NCBI GenBank assembly: GCA_037176725.1
Contig: JAZBRS010000029.1
Location: forward strand, 46,448,001 to 46,512,000
Length of the DNA: 64,000 bases
From: Posidonia oceanica
Taxonomy: Eukaryota > Streptophyta > Magnoliopsida > Alismatales > Posidoniaceae
Direction of reading: 5' to 3'
The notes under the pieces are model-generated. The model was not told where the DNA came from, ran no database searches, and worked only from the letters and a program-made list of their open reading frames with translations. Both the position numbers and the translations under genes were made by a program. Shown piece after piece: positions 34,671 through 45,478 of this stretch; position 1 is the first letter of the stretch, and each line of letters starts with the position of its first letter.

Positions 34671-36409
34671 ATGCAAAGGAGAGATAAGCGGTGCGAGTGA
34701 AAGAACAAGACACCAGAAGAACCACACAATGCAGGTGCGAAGACCTGCAAAGGGGAGAGGAAGCAAGTGGAGGGATCGCCATTGTTCTGTGATCGTTTCC
34801 CATTAAACCATCCCACGATGTGTCTCGCACGCTGCCCAAAGCTCGCTGTGCAATCGGATCATGGAAAAGGAGGAAGAAGACCACAGTCAGTAGCGAATCC
34901 GAGGGAAAACTCAACCCAAAACACTTGTGAGTACGCGAAGAGGGGGAACAGAGTTACTAGACAAAAGGGGGGGCCTAATCTACATGCACGGAAAACGAGA
35001 CGCGAAAACAATGTATGAAATGCAAATGGTGTGCAAATGAATATTGTGCAAGGGTTCAGAAAGACTTACTTTGGAGATCTGAGGCCTGATCTAAGAAGTG
35101 CTTGGTTCATGCTGAAGAGCGCTCCACTAGGGTCGTCCAGGTAGCTTGGTTGCGAAGATCTGACGGTCGGATCGGAAGATATCCTAGCTTGAAGGCAGAG
35201 GGGCCAGAATAGGGGAGAAGAATGGATCTAAGTGTAAGAAAGGTCCTAGGGGTGTGCAAAACAGGTCCTCCCATGTAAATGGGAGCTAAGTGTGCTCAAA
35301 AGTGTCCTAGGAGACTGAGGGCAATAAAAGAGGGGTGCAATGCATGCAAAAAAACGCAAAGGGGGAGGACTTATGTGCAAATAGGAAGAGTGCAGGGGTT
35401 TATGTGCAAATTAACCCTAATTGCGTGCAAAAGAGTGTAAATGTGTGCAAGGGTGCTAATGCAGGGATGCATGGACTAAATGCAAGGTTAATTAGGGCAG
35501 ATGTGTGCAAAAATGCAAGGAAAGGGGTCTAAGTGCAAAGATTTTGAAAAGTTAGGGGCTTTTATGCAAGATTTTTGAAAACTGGAGGGTCTGAGTGCAA
35601 TTTTGCAAAATGCAGGATTCAAAATGCAATTTTATAGAGTAAACATGCATTAGGACAAGTTTTGAAATCATATGGGGGATTAACATGCAATTTTGAAATA
35701 TATAGGGTCTAAAATGCAATTTTGCAAGCAAAACAGTGGTCTTAATGGTCTGGGAATGCAAACAGAGGTCCTATATGCAATTTTTCAATATGCAGGGTCT
35801 AAAATGCAATTTTACAAGCAAAATATGCATTTAAATGACTTTTATAAGCATGTAGAAGACCTATGTGCAATTTTTAAAACATGTAGGGTCAAAAATGCAA
35901 TTTTATAAGCAAAATATGCATTTAAATGTATGCTGTGCATTAATGAAGGACCTATATGCAAAAATCAGAAAGTATGGGGGAAATGATGCAATGTAGTAAG
36001 AAAAATTGGAAAATAAATGCATGAGTTAACAGAACAGAGGACTAAAGTGCAAATGGGGAAAACAGCAGGGTTTAAAAATGCAATTTACTAAGGTAAAATA
36101 TAAACATTAAATCAGATTATTGATTGAAGGACTAACATGCAATAATGGAAAACTAGAGGGCCAGAATTAAAATAAACACTGAAGGAAAACACAGTAGAGG
36201 GACTAACATGTAATTAGGCAGTTTTTTAGATTTTTCATGCAATTTCATATGATTTAAATGCAGATTTAAATGATTGTTAAACAAAGGCAGGACTAGAATG
36301 TAATAAAACAAAATAGTAGGGCAAAAATGCAATATTTGGCAAAAAATGCGTGCTAAGGAGAAATAAAGGCACAGTGATTTGCAGGCAAAGGAGGACACTG
36401 TAGCACAGA

Positions 36410-37840
36410 ACCATCAGTGACCGGAGACAGAGGAGGAGGGCTGCTGGTGAGGCGCTGAGCGGCGGGCGGCGTGCTCCGGAGGCGTGCGGAGGCCTGAGCT
36501 GCATCGGAGGGCCATGGCGTGGCCTGACGACGATCGGAGACGACGACAGAGCTTGACTGACCAGGAGGAGGCCGACCGAACGGTTGGAGCGACACTAGGG
36601 GAAACCGGAGGCATGGCTTTGCTCCTGGAGCTCGTGCGGTCCTCAGGCGACGTTCTGGAGCAAGTTCTGCTAACCAGAGCGGCGGTTTGGGTGCGGACGT
36701 CACCGGAGAAGGAAGATCAGCGGCGGGGTTGACTCAGCGCGAAGGGAAGCAGAATCCTATTCTAAGGGGCAGGGAAGCATGTAGGGGAGGAATCTAGTCT
36801 ACTGGGGAAGAAAGCTACCTGATTCGATGGCTGGAGCGTCCCCCCGACGTCAGCTACTTCAGCAGAGGCCGGCGAAGGTGGACTGACTGGTGCGGGCGTC
36901 TCCGATGGTTCGCAAGCGTCTGGAACTGTTCCACGCGGTCCTCCGGAGCTCGCTGGATGCTCAGACGGAAGCTCTGGTGACCGGCGGAAGAAATGGCAAC
37001 TTTGGGCGCACTGGTGACAGCTGGAGGTGGGGGGAGGTCAGTGTTGCTCCTCAGGCCGATTGGAAGCGTCCAGTGGGCTTCTGGATGCTGGGTGAGTGTT
37101 TCTAGAAGGTCAAATTGGGTCGTGGAGGCCTGGTTCAGGAGTTTGCAGGTATGTTGATTTTTGGACAGGAGGAAGGGACAACTGTTTGTGGTGTTGGGTT
37201 TGAAGTGTGGTGAGGGTGAAGGCTAAAGCTTGGATGGTTTAGGAAAGTGGTGTTTCAGCGGGTTGCTGGGTGGATTTTGGGAAGATTTGGTGGTCTGTGG
37301 TGCGGGAATTTTGGATGGAGGTGGAGTTGGGTTGCTGCGGTGGATTTCAGGTGAATGAGGGTGAATCTGGGTTGGTTTACTGGCCATGGAGGGGTGGTGA
37401 AGGATGCTGGGTGTTGGGTGAGTTTGGGGGATGAATGTGGGATCGGTTTGGCGGGGCTTGCAGGTCAGGTTTTCAGAAGGAAGGAGGAGGAGAAAAATGC
37501 AGAATTTCGGTAGAGGAAGAAGGAGATTGCTCCGGGCTCTCACACTCTCTAATGGCTTTTTCTCTGGGTGACAAGAGGCAGTAGTGGCTTGGTTGCATTC
37601 AGGAGCTGGAGCTGGGTGTATGCTGGGGAAGGTCTGGCTGTCGTTGGGCAAAGCTCTCTCTTCTTCTCTCTCAGGTCTGCCGGTGCATGTGAAGGCCGTT
37701 GGAGCTGGGTCGTGGTCTAGGTTGGCTGGCACAGAGGGGGGTCTGATGGAGGAAGGGATGGCTGTGAGGTGCGAGAAGCCAAGGCTGACAGAGGGTGTCA
37801 GGTGAGTTCGAAAAACGGTGGCCATGGCAGCTGGCTGTTG
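36410..37840 (-). other. GC-rich segment of 5' LTR of A
   Basis: Same as 12230-13660 with few changes. As part of the 5' LTR this copy would contain the active promoter and transcript start. I could not identify a convincing TATA box. Confidence 0.5.
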
Positions 37841-39377
37841 GAAGAAGAGAGGAGGAGAAAGGAGGGAGATGGAAAATGAAATGAAAAAAAATGATAGATG
37901 GAAAGAAGGAGAGGAGGAAGAGGTGTGGGCCGGCTGTAAGGAAAATGGAAAAAAAAGGGAGAGTGGGCCGGGCTGATGAATAGGAGGAAAAGAAATAAGA
38001 AGAAGGAAAAAAGAGGGGATGTGGGAAAGAAGAAAAGAAACGGAAGAAAAAGAAGGAGAAAGATTTAAAATAGAAAAAGGATTTGGAAATATTTTAGATT
38101 AGTTATTTTTAGGTTGAGATTTTTAAATAGGTTTTAAATGATTGTTTTCTAATTAATTAATTAGGGTTAGGAGGGGTTTTTGTTTTGTTTTAGGTTTTCT
38201 TGATTTTTTCTTAAGTTTTTCTTTAGATTGTTTTTTAAGTTTGTTTTAAATGTTTGTTAAGTTTTTAATTATTTTAAAATTAAGTTTTTCTCTTTTTCTT
38301 TTTAATTAAGTCTTTTAAATTGCTTTAAGTTTTTTATTGTTTCTTTTAGATTTGTTACTTGTTTTTTAATTACTTATCTTCGGGTTTCTTAATCGTTTCT
38401 TCTTTTTTAGGATTTGTTTTTGATTTGTTGCTATTTTTGATAGGGTTCTTGCTTTTGCTTGTTTTGGTTATATCTTTGTTTTGTTTGTTTTTTAATAGCA
38501 TTTTCCTCTTCTTTTTTTTATATTTTTTAGATTGCTTTCATGGTTTCCTTTTTTTGTTGGATTTAGTTAGGTTTTTGTTTTTAATTGCTTGTTTATGTTC
38601 TTAATTACTTCCTTTTAGGATTTTAATTAGTTTTTCTTTTGTTTTAAAAGGTTTTTTTTAAGATTTTTTAAAGATTTAGTGGGAGAAAGGAAAAGGAAAG
38701 GGAGAGGAAGAAGAAAAGGGAGGAATGAAGGAGTAAAGAAGAAAAAGAGGAGTGGAAGGAAAGTAAATATTAAAAAATCAAGGAATAAGCTAAAAATAAA
38801 GTAAAAATATAAATAAGATACAGGAAAGATAGATGCACACGGTGGGCCCACAGCTAGGCAAGAAGAAGAGGGAGAAGGGAGTGAAAAGAAGGAGGATAAT
38901 CAGGAGAGAGAGAGGAGAGAGAAAAGAATAATCCGGGAGAGAGAAAAGGATAATTTGAAGAAATGAAGGGGTTAGAGGTTTAGGAAAGAGTTGAAATTTG
39001 GGGAGTGTGTGGCCTAGGATCTCTAGTGTTGGACCTATGGTTTGGGTTTGGATTTGGGAAGGTTTTGGAAGGGTTTTGAGGTGTAGAAAGAGGGTAGTTT
39101 TACCTAAGTTTTCCAGGGTTTCAGGGAGTGATTTTGGTTTGAAAATTTGATGGTTTTTTGGTAGGTTTGCTAAGTTGGGAAGGGTGAGTTTTCCTATGAT
39201 TTTTGGGAAGTTTTTGGACTTGGGAAAGGAGTGTGATTCTAGGTTAAGTTTGGGCTTGGTTTCAAGGTCCTAAAGTTTTTAATTTTCCTGATTTTTTGGG
39301 TGAGGGTTTTCTAAGTCATGTTTCGAAGCCACCAGAAGGATTCCATTGATTTAGCCTGTCAAAATGGGATGTCTACA

Positions 39378-39382
39378 CATGC
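39378..39382. other. Right target-site duplication of element A (CATGC)
   Basis: Matches 8599-8603 and is followed by TGAACTGATGCA, the continuation of the interrupted 91-bp repeat of LTR B. Confidence 0.92.
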
Positions 39383-41369
39383 TGAACTGATGCAAGACTT
39401 TAATGCAAATAAAATAAAGTGCTAAACTTAAATTCAATGTAATAAGGTAAAAAAAACAGAGAGTTAAATGAAACTAATAGTACAGTAATTATGGTCGCCG
39501 ACGAGCCATCTGCTGGTGAGGGGGTTGGGCAGCCTGCTAGAGGCTGCCTCCGACCCAAGAGGCGATGCGGTGAGCTCGGCGGAGGTCTGGCGGAGCTTTG
39601 TAGGCGAAGAGGCAGTGAGCTCGGGTGATGACAGAGAAGCAGCTGGTCACCGGAGGAGCGCTGATGGCTGCTGAAGCTAAAGACGAAGATGCGTTGCTGC
39701 GAACCAGAGGACTTCTAGCCAATAGGAAGGGCCTAGAAGCAAGGGGTGGAGAGTCTGAGTGCAAGGGGAGCTTCGTCGGGCCGTGACAATGCGCAGGCCA
39801 CTACCTCGACGTCGGAGGATCGCGACAGGCGTCGCTCCGACTGTCGGTGGTGCTGGAGGCCTCGGTAGGGCACGAGCGAGTTCCATAGTGTTTAGAGATG
39901 GTGAGGGAGCAATCCAGAGGAACAAAGGCGGCTGATGCAGCAGCACGCAGTTCTACCGGCGAACATTGCCGGGGAAGAGGAAGAATCCGACGAGCGCAGT
40001 AAGGAGGAAAAGCGAAACAAAATGCACAGGAAAGAAGTAGAAAAGCATGAGACGAACATGACAAAGCTCGAGGAAGGAACCGTTATCTGAGTGCGTGTGC
40101 AGAGGAGGCTGCCGACCTTAGGTGGGTTCGGCCAGCGACGTCGCAGGCGGAGGAGGTGCTGGAGGCTACTGTACCTGCTCGGCACGATCGAGTTGAGTTG
40201 CATGGTGTCCTCTGGAGCTCAGGGAGGAAATAGAATGCTCTTCTACCCCTCAGCTCTCTCTCTAGAAATTGGGTGGCTCTCTGCAAAAAATCCAAATTCT
40301 CCTCCTCTCTCTTACAGTGTGGCTTTCTCTTTGGATGGTGGGATCTCTGGTGGGTGCTGGAGTGGGGGAAGGACGGTGAGAGGCTGTGAGTGGATGGAAT
40401 GCTGCTGCGTAGATGGGTCTTAGTGTTTTTGAGGAAAAAAATGATTACTGCTGCTGCGTGTGTGTGAAGTGAATTGCTGAAGCCAAAAAAAGATCCGAAT
40501 TGTGGTGAATTGCTGAAGGTTTTGTTGCTGTTATCCCAAGTGGGAAGGAGTGGCAGGGATAAGGCTGTCATCGCCTCCTCTGTCACGCCGGCGAGGCAGT
40601 GAAGGGGTTCTATGAGAGAGGTAAGTGGTGGAGGAATAAGTGAGATGGGAGGGTGAGTAAGTGGGAATGGCTCGTAGATGTTGGTGGGGGTGAAAAGGTG
40701 GAAGGCTGTGCAGGAGGCTGAAGGCCAGGGAGGAAGGTAGGAGGAGGAGGAGGAGGTGTTGCTATAGCTGCATGGGCTAGTGGAGGGGAAGAAAGAAAAT
40801 AAAGAAGAAGGAAGGGAAGTTGGGCTGGGCTGAAGGCGTAGAGGAGAACAAAGAAGGAGAAATGAAAGAAAAAAAAAAGAAAGGAGGAAAGAAAGAAAGG
40901 AGGAAAGAAAATGGGTTGGGCTGAAGGAGGAGGTAAAGGAAAGAAAAAAAAGAAAGAAAGAAAGAAAGAGAAGGAAGGAGAGGGAGTTGGGTTGGGTTGT
41001 AGGAGAAGGAGAAAAAAGAAAGAAAGAAAGAAAGAAAGAAAGGAAGGAAGAAAGGAAGGAGAAGAAAAAGAAGAAAAAGAAGATGGGCTGGGCTTCGGCT
41101 GAAGATAGAGGAAAGAAAGAAAAAGAAAGAAAGGAAGAAGGAAAGAAAAGAAGAAAGAAAGGAAAGAGAAAAAAGAAGAAAAAAAGAAGGTGGGCTGGGC
41201 TGGGCTGGGCTTGGTTTGAAGATAAAAGGGAAAAGAAAGAAAAGAAAGAAAGAAGAAAGGAAAGAAGAAATGGGCTTTGAGAGTGGATTTGATTTGGAAA
41301 ATAATGGGTTTGGTTGTGGGTTTTGGAGAAAACCACCAACACAGTTTGTCAAAAAATGGGGTGTCTACA
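39383..41369 (-). mobile_element. Element B: right part of its 3' LTR
   Basis: Continues the 91-bp repeat from 8603, then a GC-rich block (39490-40780) and a purine-rich block (40790-41290). It ends AATGGGGTGTCTACA at 41369, the reverse complement of an LTR start, and a polypurine tract follows. This shows the 3' LTR of a minus-strand element. Long Ser/Phe/Pro frames on the minus strand (for example 40083-41342) come from the polypyrimidine composition. Confidence 0.85.
40790..41290. repeat. Polypurine tract with periodic GGGCTGGGCT spacers
   Basis: Nearly pure A/G on the plus strand (GAAAGAAAGAAAG and GGAAGGA runs), broken every ~75-110 bp by TGGGCTGGGCT or GGGTTGGGTTG words (about 40820, 40910, 40985, 41080 and 41190). 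Such mirror-like tracts can form triplex DNA. The motif AGCCCAGCCCA in sense also occurs in the U3 of A and C. Confidence 0.8.
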
Positions 41370-41434
41370 GATGCCCCTCCCTGAGCGAGGTCAAGCGTAG
41401 CGAGATCGTGGCTCAGGGCTGACAAGACACCCCA
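41357..41434 (-). other. Polypurine tract and clasp hairpin of element B
   Basis: Sense CTCAGGGAGGGGCATC (plus 41370-41385) directly precedes the LTR start. Arms TGGGGTGTCT (41357-41366) and AGACACCCCA (41425-41434) are perfect reverse complements. Tract and flanks match C almost base for base. Confidence 0.87.
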
Positions 41435-41514
41435 CCTGACGCCGGTGAGAGCCAGATGTTGCTGTTGGCATGAGCCACTTATTCAGTGGATACACCGAAA
41501 ATCGTGACTCGTTG

Positions 41515-41730
41515 CCGCAATGCGAATGCGAATGCGAATGCGAATGCAGATGCTAATGAAAAAAACTGGTGTGCGATGTTAATGCTGATGTTGAACCAAT
41601 ATGCTAGTGTTCGTCGCGCCGAGCTCCACTAAGTGAGACACATGTGATGCATGCGTGTGCAGATGCTGTGTATGAGGAGATGCTGTGCTGATGCGTGTTG
41701 ATGCGAAATGATGCTAATGCGAGGCGGCAA
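41515..41730 (-). repeat. ATGC-rich periodic spacer of B
   Basis: Starts GCGAATGCGAATGCGAATGC and continues with degenerate GATGCTGATGC words. Equivalent to the spacers of A and C. Confidence 0.7.
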
Positions 41731-41770
41731 GTTGACGACTAGTCCAAACTTGCACAAAAGGTGGTGCCGG

Positions 41771-41818
41771 ACAAGACTAACGTACTTGCCATTTGGGTAG
41801 TTAGGGCTGCCAATCCGG
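41771..41818 (-). other. Array-edge module, copy 7
   Basis: ACAAGACTAACGTACTTGCC, then ATTTGGGTAGTTAGGGCTGC and CAATCCGG; the PPT-proximal edge of the B array. Confidence 0.8.
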
Positions 41819-42029
41819 GGGAGGCAAAAGATAACTTGTCCTTGCCTGAGGAAGCAAGCGAACGGCCAAAGCCGCACAAAGAGGGGAAGAATTCCGAGAA
41901 CGCGCTAGAGAAGAAGGGGGGCATCTCTCCTGCTGAGTCGGAGAGCAAGCAAGAAAAAAATGAACAAGAAAAGGGCAACCTCTCCTGCCGAGAAAGCGAA
42001 AGCAAGCGGAACTCCGTCCATCCGGAGCG

Positions 42030-43150
42030 AAGTCACGCAAAGGCTTGTCCACGCACGAGGAAACAAGAAGGCCTGACCTCGCACGAGGAAATAGGCAGGG
42101 GACTCCGTGTGGATGGAGCCGAGCAACGGCTTGTCCTCGCACAAGGAAGCAAGTGGGCCTGACCTTGCGTGAGGAAACATGTAGGGGACTCCGTGCAGAC
42201 GGAGTCGAGCAAAGGCTTGTCCTTACACGAGGAAGCAAGCAGGCCTGACCTTGCACGAGGAAACAGGCAGGGGACTTCGTTCGCAATGAGCGAAGTTGTG
42301 CAAAGGATTGTCCTCGCACGAGGAAGCAAGCGGGCCTGATCCTTGCACGAGGAAACAGGTAGGGGACTCCGTTCGCACTGAGTAGAGTCACCAAAGGAGC
42401 TTGTTCTCGCACGAGGAAGCAAGCAGGCCTAACCTCGCACGAGGAAACAGGCAGGGGACTTCGTCCGCACAGAGTCGAGTCACCAAAGGGGCTTGTCCCT
42501 AGTCGAGGAAGCAAGCGGGCCTGACCTCGCATGAGGAAACAGGCAGGGGACTCCATTCGCACTGAGCAGAGTCGCCAAAGGGGCTTGTCCTCGCACGAGG
42601 AAGCAAGCGGGCCTGACCTCGCACGAGGAAACCGGCAGGGGACTCCGTTCGCACGGAGCAGAGTAGCGCAAAGGCTTGTCCTTGTACGAGGAAGCAAGCA
42701 GGCCTGATCTCGCACGAGGAAACAAGCAAGGGACTCCATCTGCACGGAGCGGAGTCGTGCGAAGGCTTGTCCTCACACGAGGAAGCAAGCGGGCTTGACC
42801 TCACATGAGGAAACAGGCAGGCCTGACCTCGCACGTGGAAACAGGCAAGGGACTCCGTCCGCACGGAGCCAGGGCACGCAAAGGCTTGTCCTCGGCCGAG
42901 GAAGCAAGCGGGCCTGATCCTCGCACAAGGAAACATGCAGGAGACTCCGTCCACACGGAGCTGTACAAAGGCTTGTCCTCGCATGAGGAAGCAAACAGGC
43001 CTGACCTCGCACGAGGAAACAGGCAAGGGACTCCGTCCACACGGAGCCGAGCAAAGGCTTGTCCTCGCATGAGGAAGCAAGCGGGCCTGACCTCACATGA
43101 GGAAATAGGCAAGGGACTCCGTCTGCACGGAGCGGAGTCATGCAAGGACC
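42030..43150. repeat. 86-92-bp tandem array of element B
   Basis: Twelve units, spaced 86 or 91-92 bp (one at 119), found by the recurring GGGACTCCGT word. Each has two copies of the palindrome-like CCTCGCACGAGG and a CTCCG/CGGAG inverted repeat, so each unit can form several hairpins. Sequence is unrelated to the arrays of A and C. The minus frame 41801-42745 (314 codons) is periodic Cys/Arg/Pro/Phe-rich sequence without protein evidence. Confidence 0.92.
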
Positions 43151-43204
43151 AACTGGTAAGTACACGGACTTACCGACCAATAGCAAAGAAAAGGAAAGAA
43201 GGGG

Positions 43205-43285
43205 GTGATACCACAGTGAAGCAAAAAAGATACCCCTGGTATCAGGAATGATACCAGGGGACAGCCTAAGTGCCCCTGGCATCGG
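43205..43285 (-). other. Perfect CCCCTGGTATCA hairpin of B
   Basis: CCCCTGGTATCA, loop GGAA, TGATACCAGGGG (43233-43260) is a perfect 12-bp stem. A third arm TGCCCCTGGCATC follows at about 43271 and could pair with the second arm (CCAGGGG) instead, giving two exclusive folds. It lies between array and edge module, as in A and C. Confidence 0.88.
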
Positions 43286-43302
43286 AAAAATGGAGAACGC
43301 GG

Positions 43303-43350
43303 ACAAAACTGACATGTTTGCCAAACGAGTAGTTAGGGATACTAGTCCGG
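43303..43350 (-). other. Array-edge module, copy 6
   Basis: ACAAAACTGACATGTTTGCC, then AAACGAGTAGTTAGGGATAC and TAGTCCGG; the ORF-proximal edge of the B array. Confidence 0.85.
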
Positions 43351-43716
43351 AGGAAGATCCGGGCGAGGGTGCTTGGAGGTCCTGCTTGATTTGACGGTGC
43401 GGGTCTGTAGAGATTCTGGCATCTGGATTGATTATGGGGTGCTCTCTAGCAGCTCCCTTGTGCTGAGAGTCCTAGGTTTGCTCCTAACTCTCTTAAGTGC
43501 TTGATGTGTCTCCTGCAGCATCCTAGTAGCAAGCCTGGCTAGAGCCCCCAAGGCTTGACAGGCGAGAACATATATGCATAAGGCTAGGCATGAAACACAA
43601 ACAGATGGCACAAAGCATCTTTGCATTGATTAAGCCCTGGTTACATGCTTATGACAGGCCGAACAAAATACAGCATGACTTAGAAAACTGAACAAGCAAG
43701 CAATTGCACAAATGCC

Positions 43717-44919
43717 CTAACTGGTTTGCGCTCTCTTTGATCTTCTGGAATCAGGGTATAGAGGTGCGCCAGGTGGGATCTCGTTGATAGGCCAGAGTCC
43801 TTGCACCTCAGTCACATAATCAGGGGTGCACCTTGAGCCTTTAACAGCCGCGATGTCTGTCGACTGCACTCCATGCTGCATGAGGTTGGCAAGCTCTGAT
43901 GTGGCAGCAGTTGAGCTGAGAGGATAGGTGTAGAGAAGCCTAGGCACTGTGCTATCAACAAAGGCACCTTGCTGGAAGCCAAATTGCCGCATGACTCGGA
44001 TAGGGTAGTATTCCACACCCCTAGTGAATCCTAGCAGCACAACTAGTCGCATGTCGTGGGTGCCAAAGAAGACAGTGAATGGTTCAACCGCGGATGGGAT
44101 GATACGCCAGGTTACTGCATCATCTGTTAGCTTTGACAGCTTCTCGTATTCCTCCTAGACGCTCTTGATGGTTTTGGCATGGCCGCTATTGCAGTATGTC
44201 TCAAAGGCATGCCTTTGGGGGCGCAGAATATCCATTTCTAAGTGTCTAGCCAACCAAATCTGTATGAGTGCTTCGCAGCCATGGATGTGGCAGCAGTGGT
44301 GCAAAACACCATCCAGTCTGCGATAAGTCTCTGCCAGGATGACTAGTGCAAGGTCAATCTGCTGGGTCACCACAGCAAGTGCAATCTCAGCAATCTCGAT
44401 TGCAACTGTCATCCGGCCATGAGTGAAAATCAGCTCGCCTAGAAAGCAGGTGACAAATCCCCGGAGCCACAACTCATCTCAAAGCTCAGCACACTTCTCA
44501 ACAGTTTCATCAAAGTATTCTAGGCAGAGCATGGGCGTGAGCCCGCTAGAGCTGATTAATCTTTGCTGGCAGCCTTCAATAGAGAGCCCAGATAGTTGGC
44601 TCAGGACTGCAATATGTCTGTCACGCCTTATGAAAATAGACAGTCCCATAAGCTTGGTGAAGCCGCAGATCCGATGTACTTCCTCCAGCATGGGCGTCAA
44701 CTTTGTTCTGCCGAAGCGAAAGATGTGGTGCGCCGGTTTCCAGAATCTTGCAGCGATGCAAAGAAGATGTCGGCTCACTTCAACATTAGCTGCCCTCAGA
44801 AATTTAGATGGAATGCCCCACAAGTGCAGCTTCCCGCGGTCATCTTCGGTGAGCTTGCCAATCCACTCTCGCAGGGTCTCGAAGCAATGCATCGGGGTCA
44901 CCAGAGTGGGGAAACCCAT
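43717..44919 (-). pseudogene. Post-pol ORF (ORF3) of element B, PMD/DUF7745-like
   Basis: About 400 codons reading right to left, in one frame except for a TGA near 44476 and a TAG near 44152. Start chosen at the ATG at 44919 because C (59758) begins at the same place and an in-frame stop lies just upstream in C. The N-terminal 150 residues carry WGIPSKFLRAANVEVSRHL, then FWKPAHHIFRFG, LTPMLEE and ICGF. This resembles the plant mobile domain / DUF7745 type of plant transposon-linked proteins (FW-x-P-x2-H-x-F, then L-x-P-T-x-E-E), a family of unknown biochemical role. The middle has FLGELIFTHGRM, the end WPINEIPPGAP. Protein similarity to C is high over the whole length, so the ORF is an ancestral part of the element. 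Family assignment is from motif memory only. Confidence 0.6.
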
Positions 44920-45478
44920 TGCGCAAGAGGGAGAATGTAGGCAGCTGGCACAGAATCTTCAAGTACTTGTCACCAAAGGCTGTGGTTTATCAGATCATAT
45001 AGGCATATAACCACTGGCTGTCAGGAAGGTAGATTTCAAAGCTAGTGAGGCAGTTCAATATGTTCGACAGCTGGCATCCAACTATTAAACACATTCGAGC
45101 CCAGAGGTTTCGCCTGTACAGGTCAAAGCTGCACGAGAGAGAACAAGTGGGAGCCCTGGACTAGTGTGATTCGAAGGAGGTCAACCTATGCTTTGTAGAA
45201 GTACTGTCTCAGTGCTAAGCCAAGTCTTGCAGAGCAGAAAGAACAGAGGAAAAGGAATGATTGGTGCTATGGATATATGCATGATTTATGATTGGTGTGC
45301 GTTGCCCTCAACAAATGGAGTGCTTAGTGCCTGCTGTAGAGGAAGAGAGTGGTCCCTAACTCACTAGACTCTACTCAAACTCCTAACTTATTGGTGGCAC
45401 TCCGGAAAGCGTGATGATTTTGTGCTTAGGTGGTGGTGTAGTGAGGACAAGCTCCATGTCAAACTCTCAAGGACCTAC
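44920..45478 (-). other. B sequence upstream of ORF3, homologous to C
   Basis: Reverse complement matches C 59226-59757 with the same words (GCATAAATCATGCATAT, GAGTTTGAGTAGAGTC, GAGACCACTCTCTTCCT-like). Non-coding spacer between integrase and ORF3. It is cut at 45478 by the insertion of C. Confidence 0.8.

Larger units (their letters stand above)
8604..39377 (-). mobile_element. Element A: ~30.8-kb non-autonomous LTR retrotransposon
   Basis: Complete element with 5-bp target duplications, a left (3') LTR at 8604-15212, a right (5') LTR at 32579-39377, a polypurine tract beside the 3' LTR and a PBS-like site beside the 5' LTR; both sites show minus-strand orientation. The LTRs are about 6.6 and 6.8 kb. 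Comparing 13081-13680 with 37261-37859 I count three substitutions and one indel, so insertion is recent. The interior holds a leader homologous to that of C, a degenerate gag remnant with three zinc-knuckle modules, an unassigned segment and an 11.7-kb 81-bp array. No protease, RT, RNase H or integrase is present, so it must have moved in trans. It resembles the classes called LARD or TR-GAG but is much larger. Confidence 0.9.
32579..39377 (-). repeat. 5' LTR of element A
   Basis: Plus-strand limits are TATGAACGTGCC (TG changed to TA compared with the other copy) and GGATGTCTACA. Same content and order as 8604-15212. Differences are mostly C/T or G/A transitions, plus the array copy number and a ~15-bp deletion near 38290. 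Confidence 0.92.
41370..45478 (-). mobile_element. Element B: 3' part of its internal region
   Basis: In sense direction (right to left) it holds sequence homologous to C 59226-59757, the post-pol ORF, an edge module, the hairpin, its own tandem array, a second edge module, an ATGC spacer and the PPT. It ends abruptly at 45478, where element C begins with TGTAGACACC. The rest of B (pol, gag, 5' LTR) should lie to the right of C, outside the window. Confidence 0.85.

Noticed and set aside
40083..41342. 419-codon Ser/Phe/Leu ORF on the minus strand
   Set aside because: Comes from the polypyrimidine strand of the U3; composition only, no domain.
41801..42745. 314-codon minus ORF rich in Cys, Arg, Pro and Phe
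   Set aside because: Lies in the 86-92-bp array of B and is broken wherever unit length is not a multiple of three.
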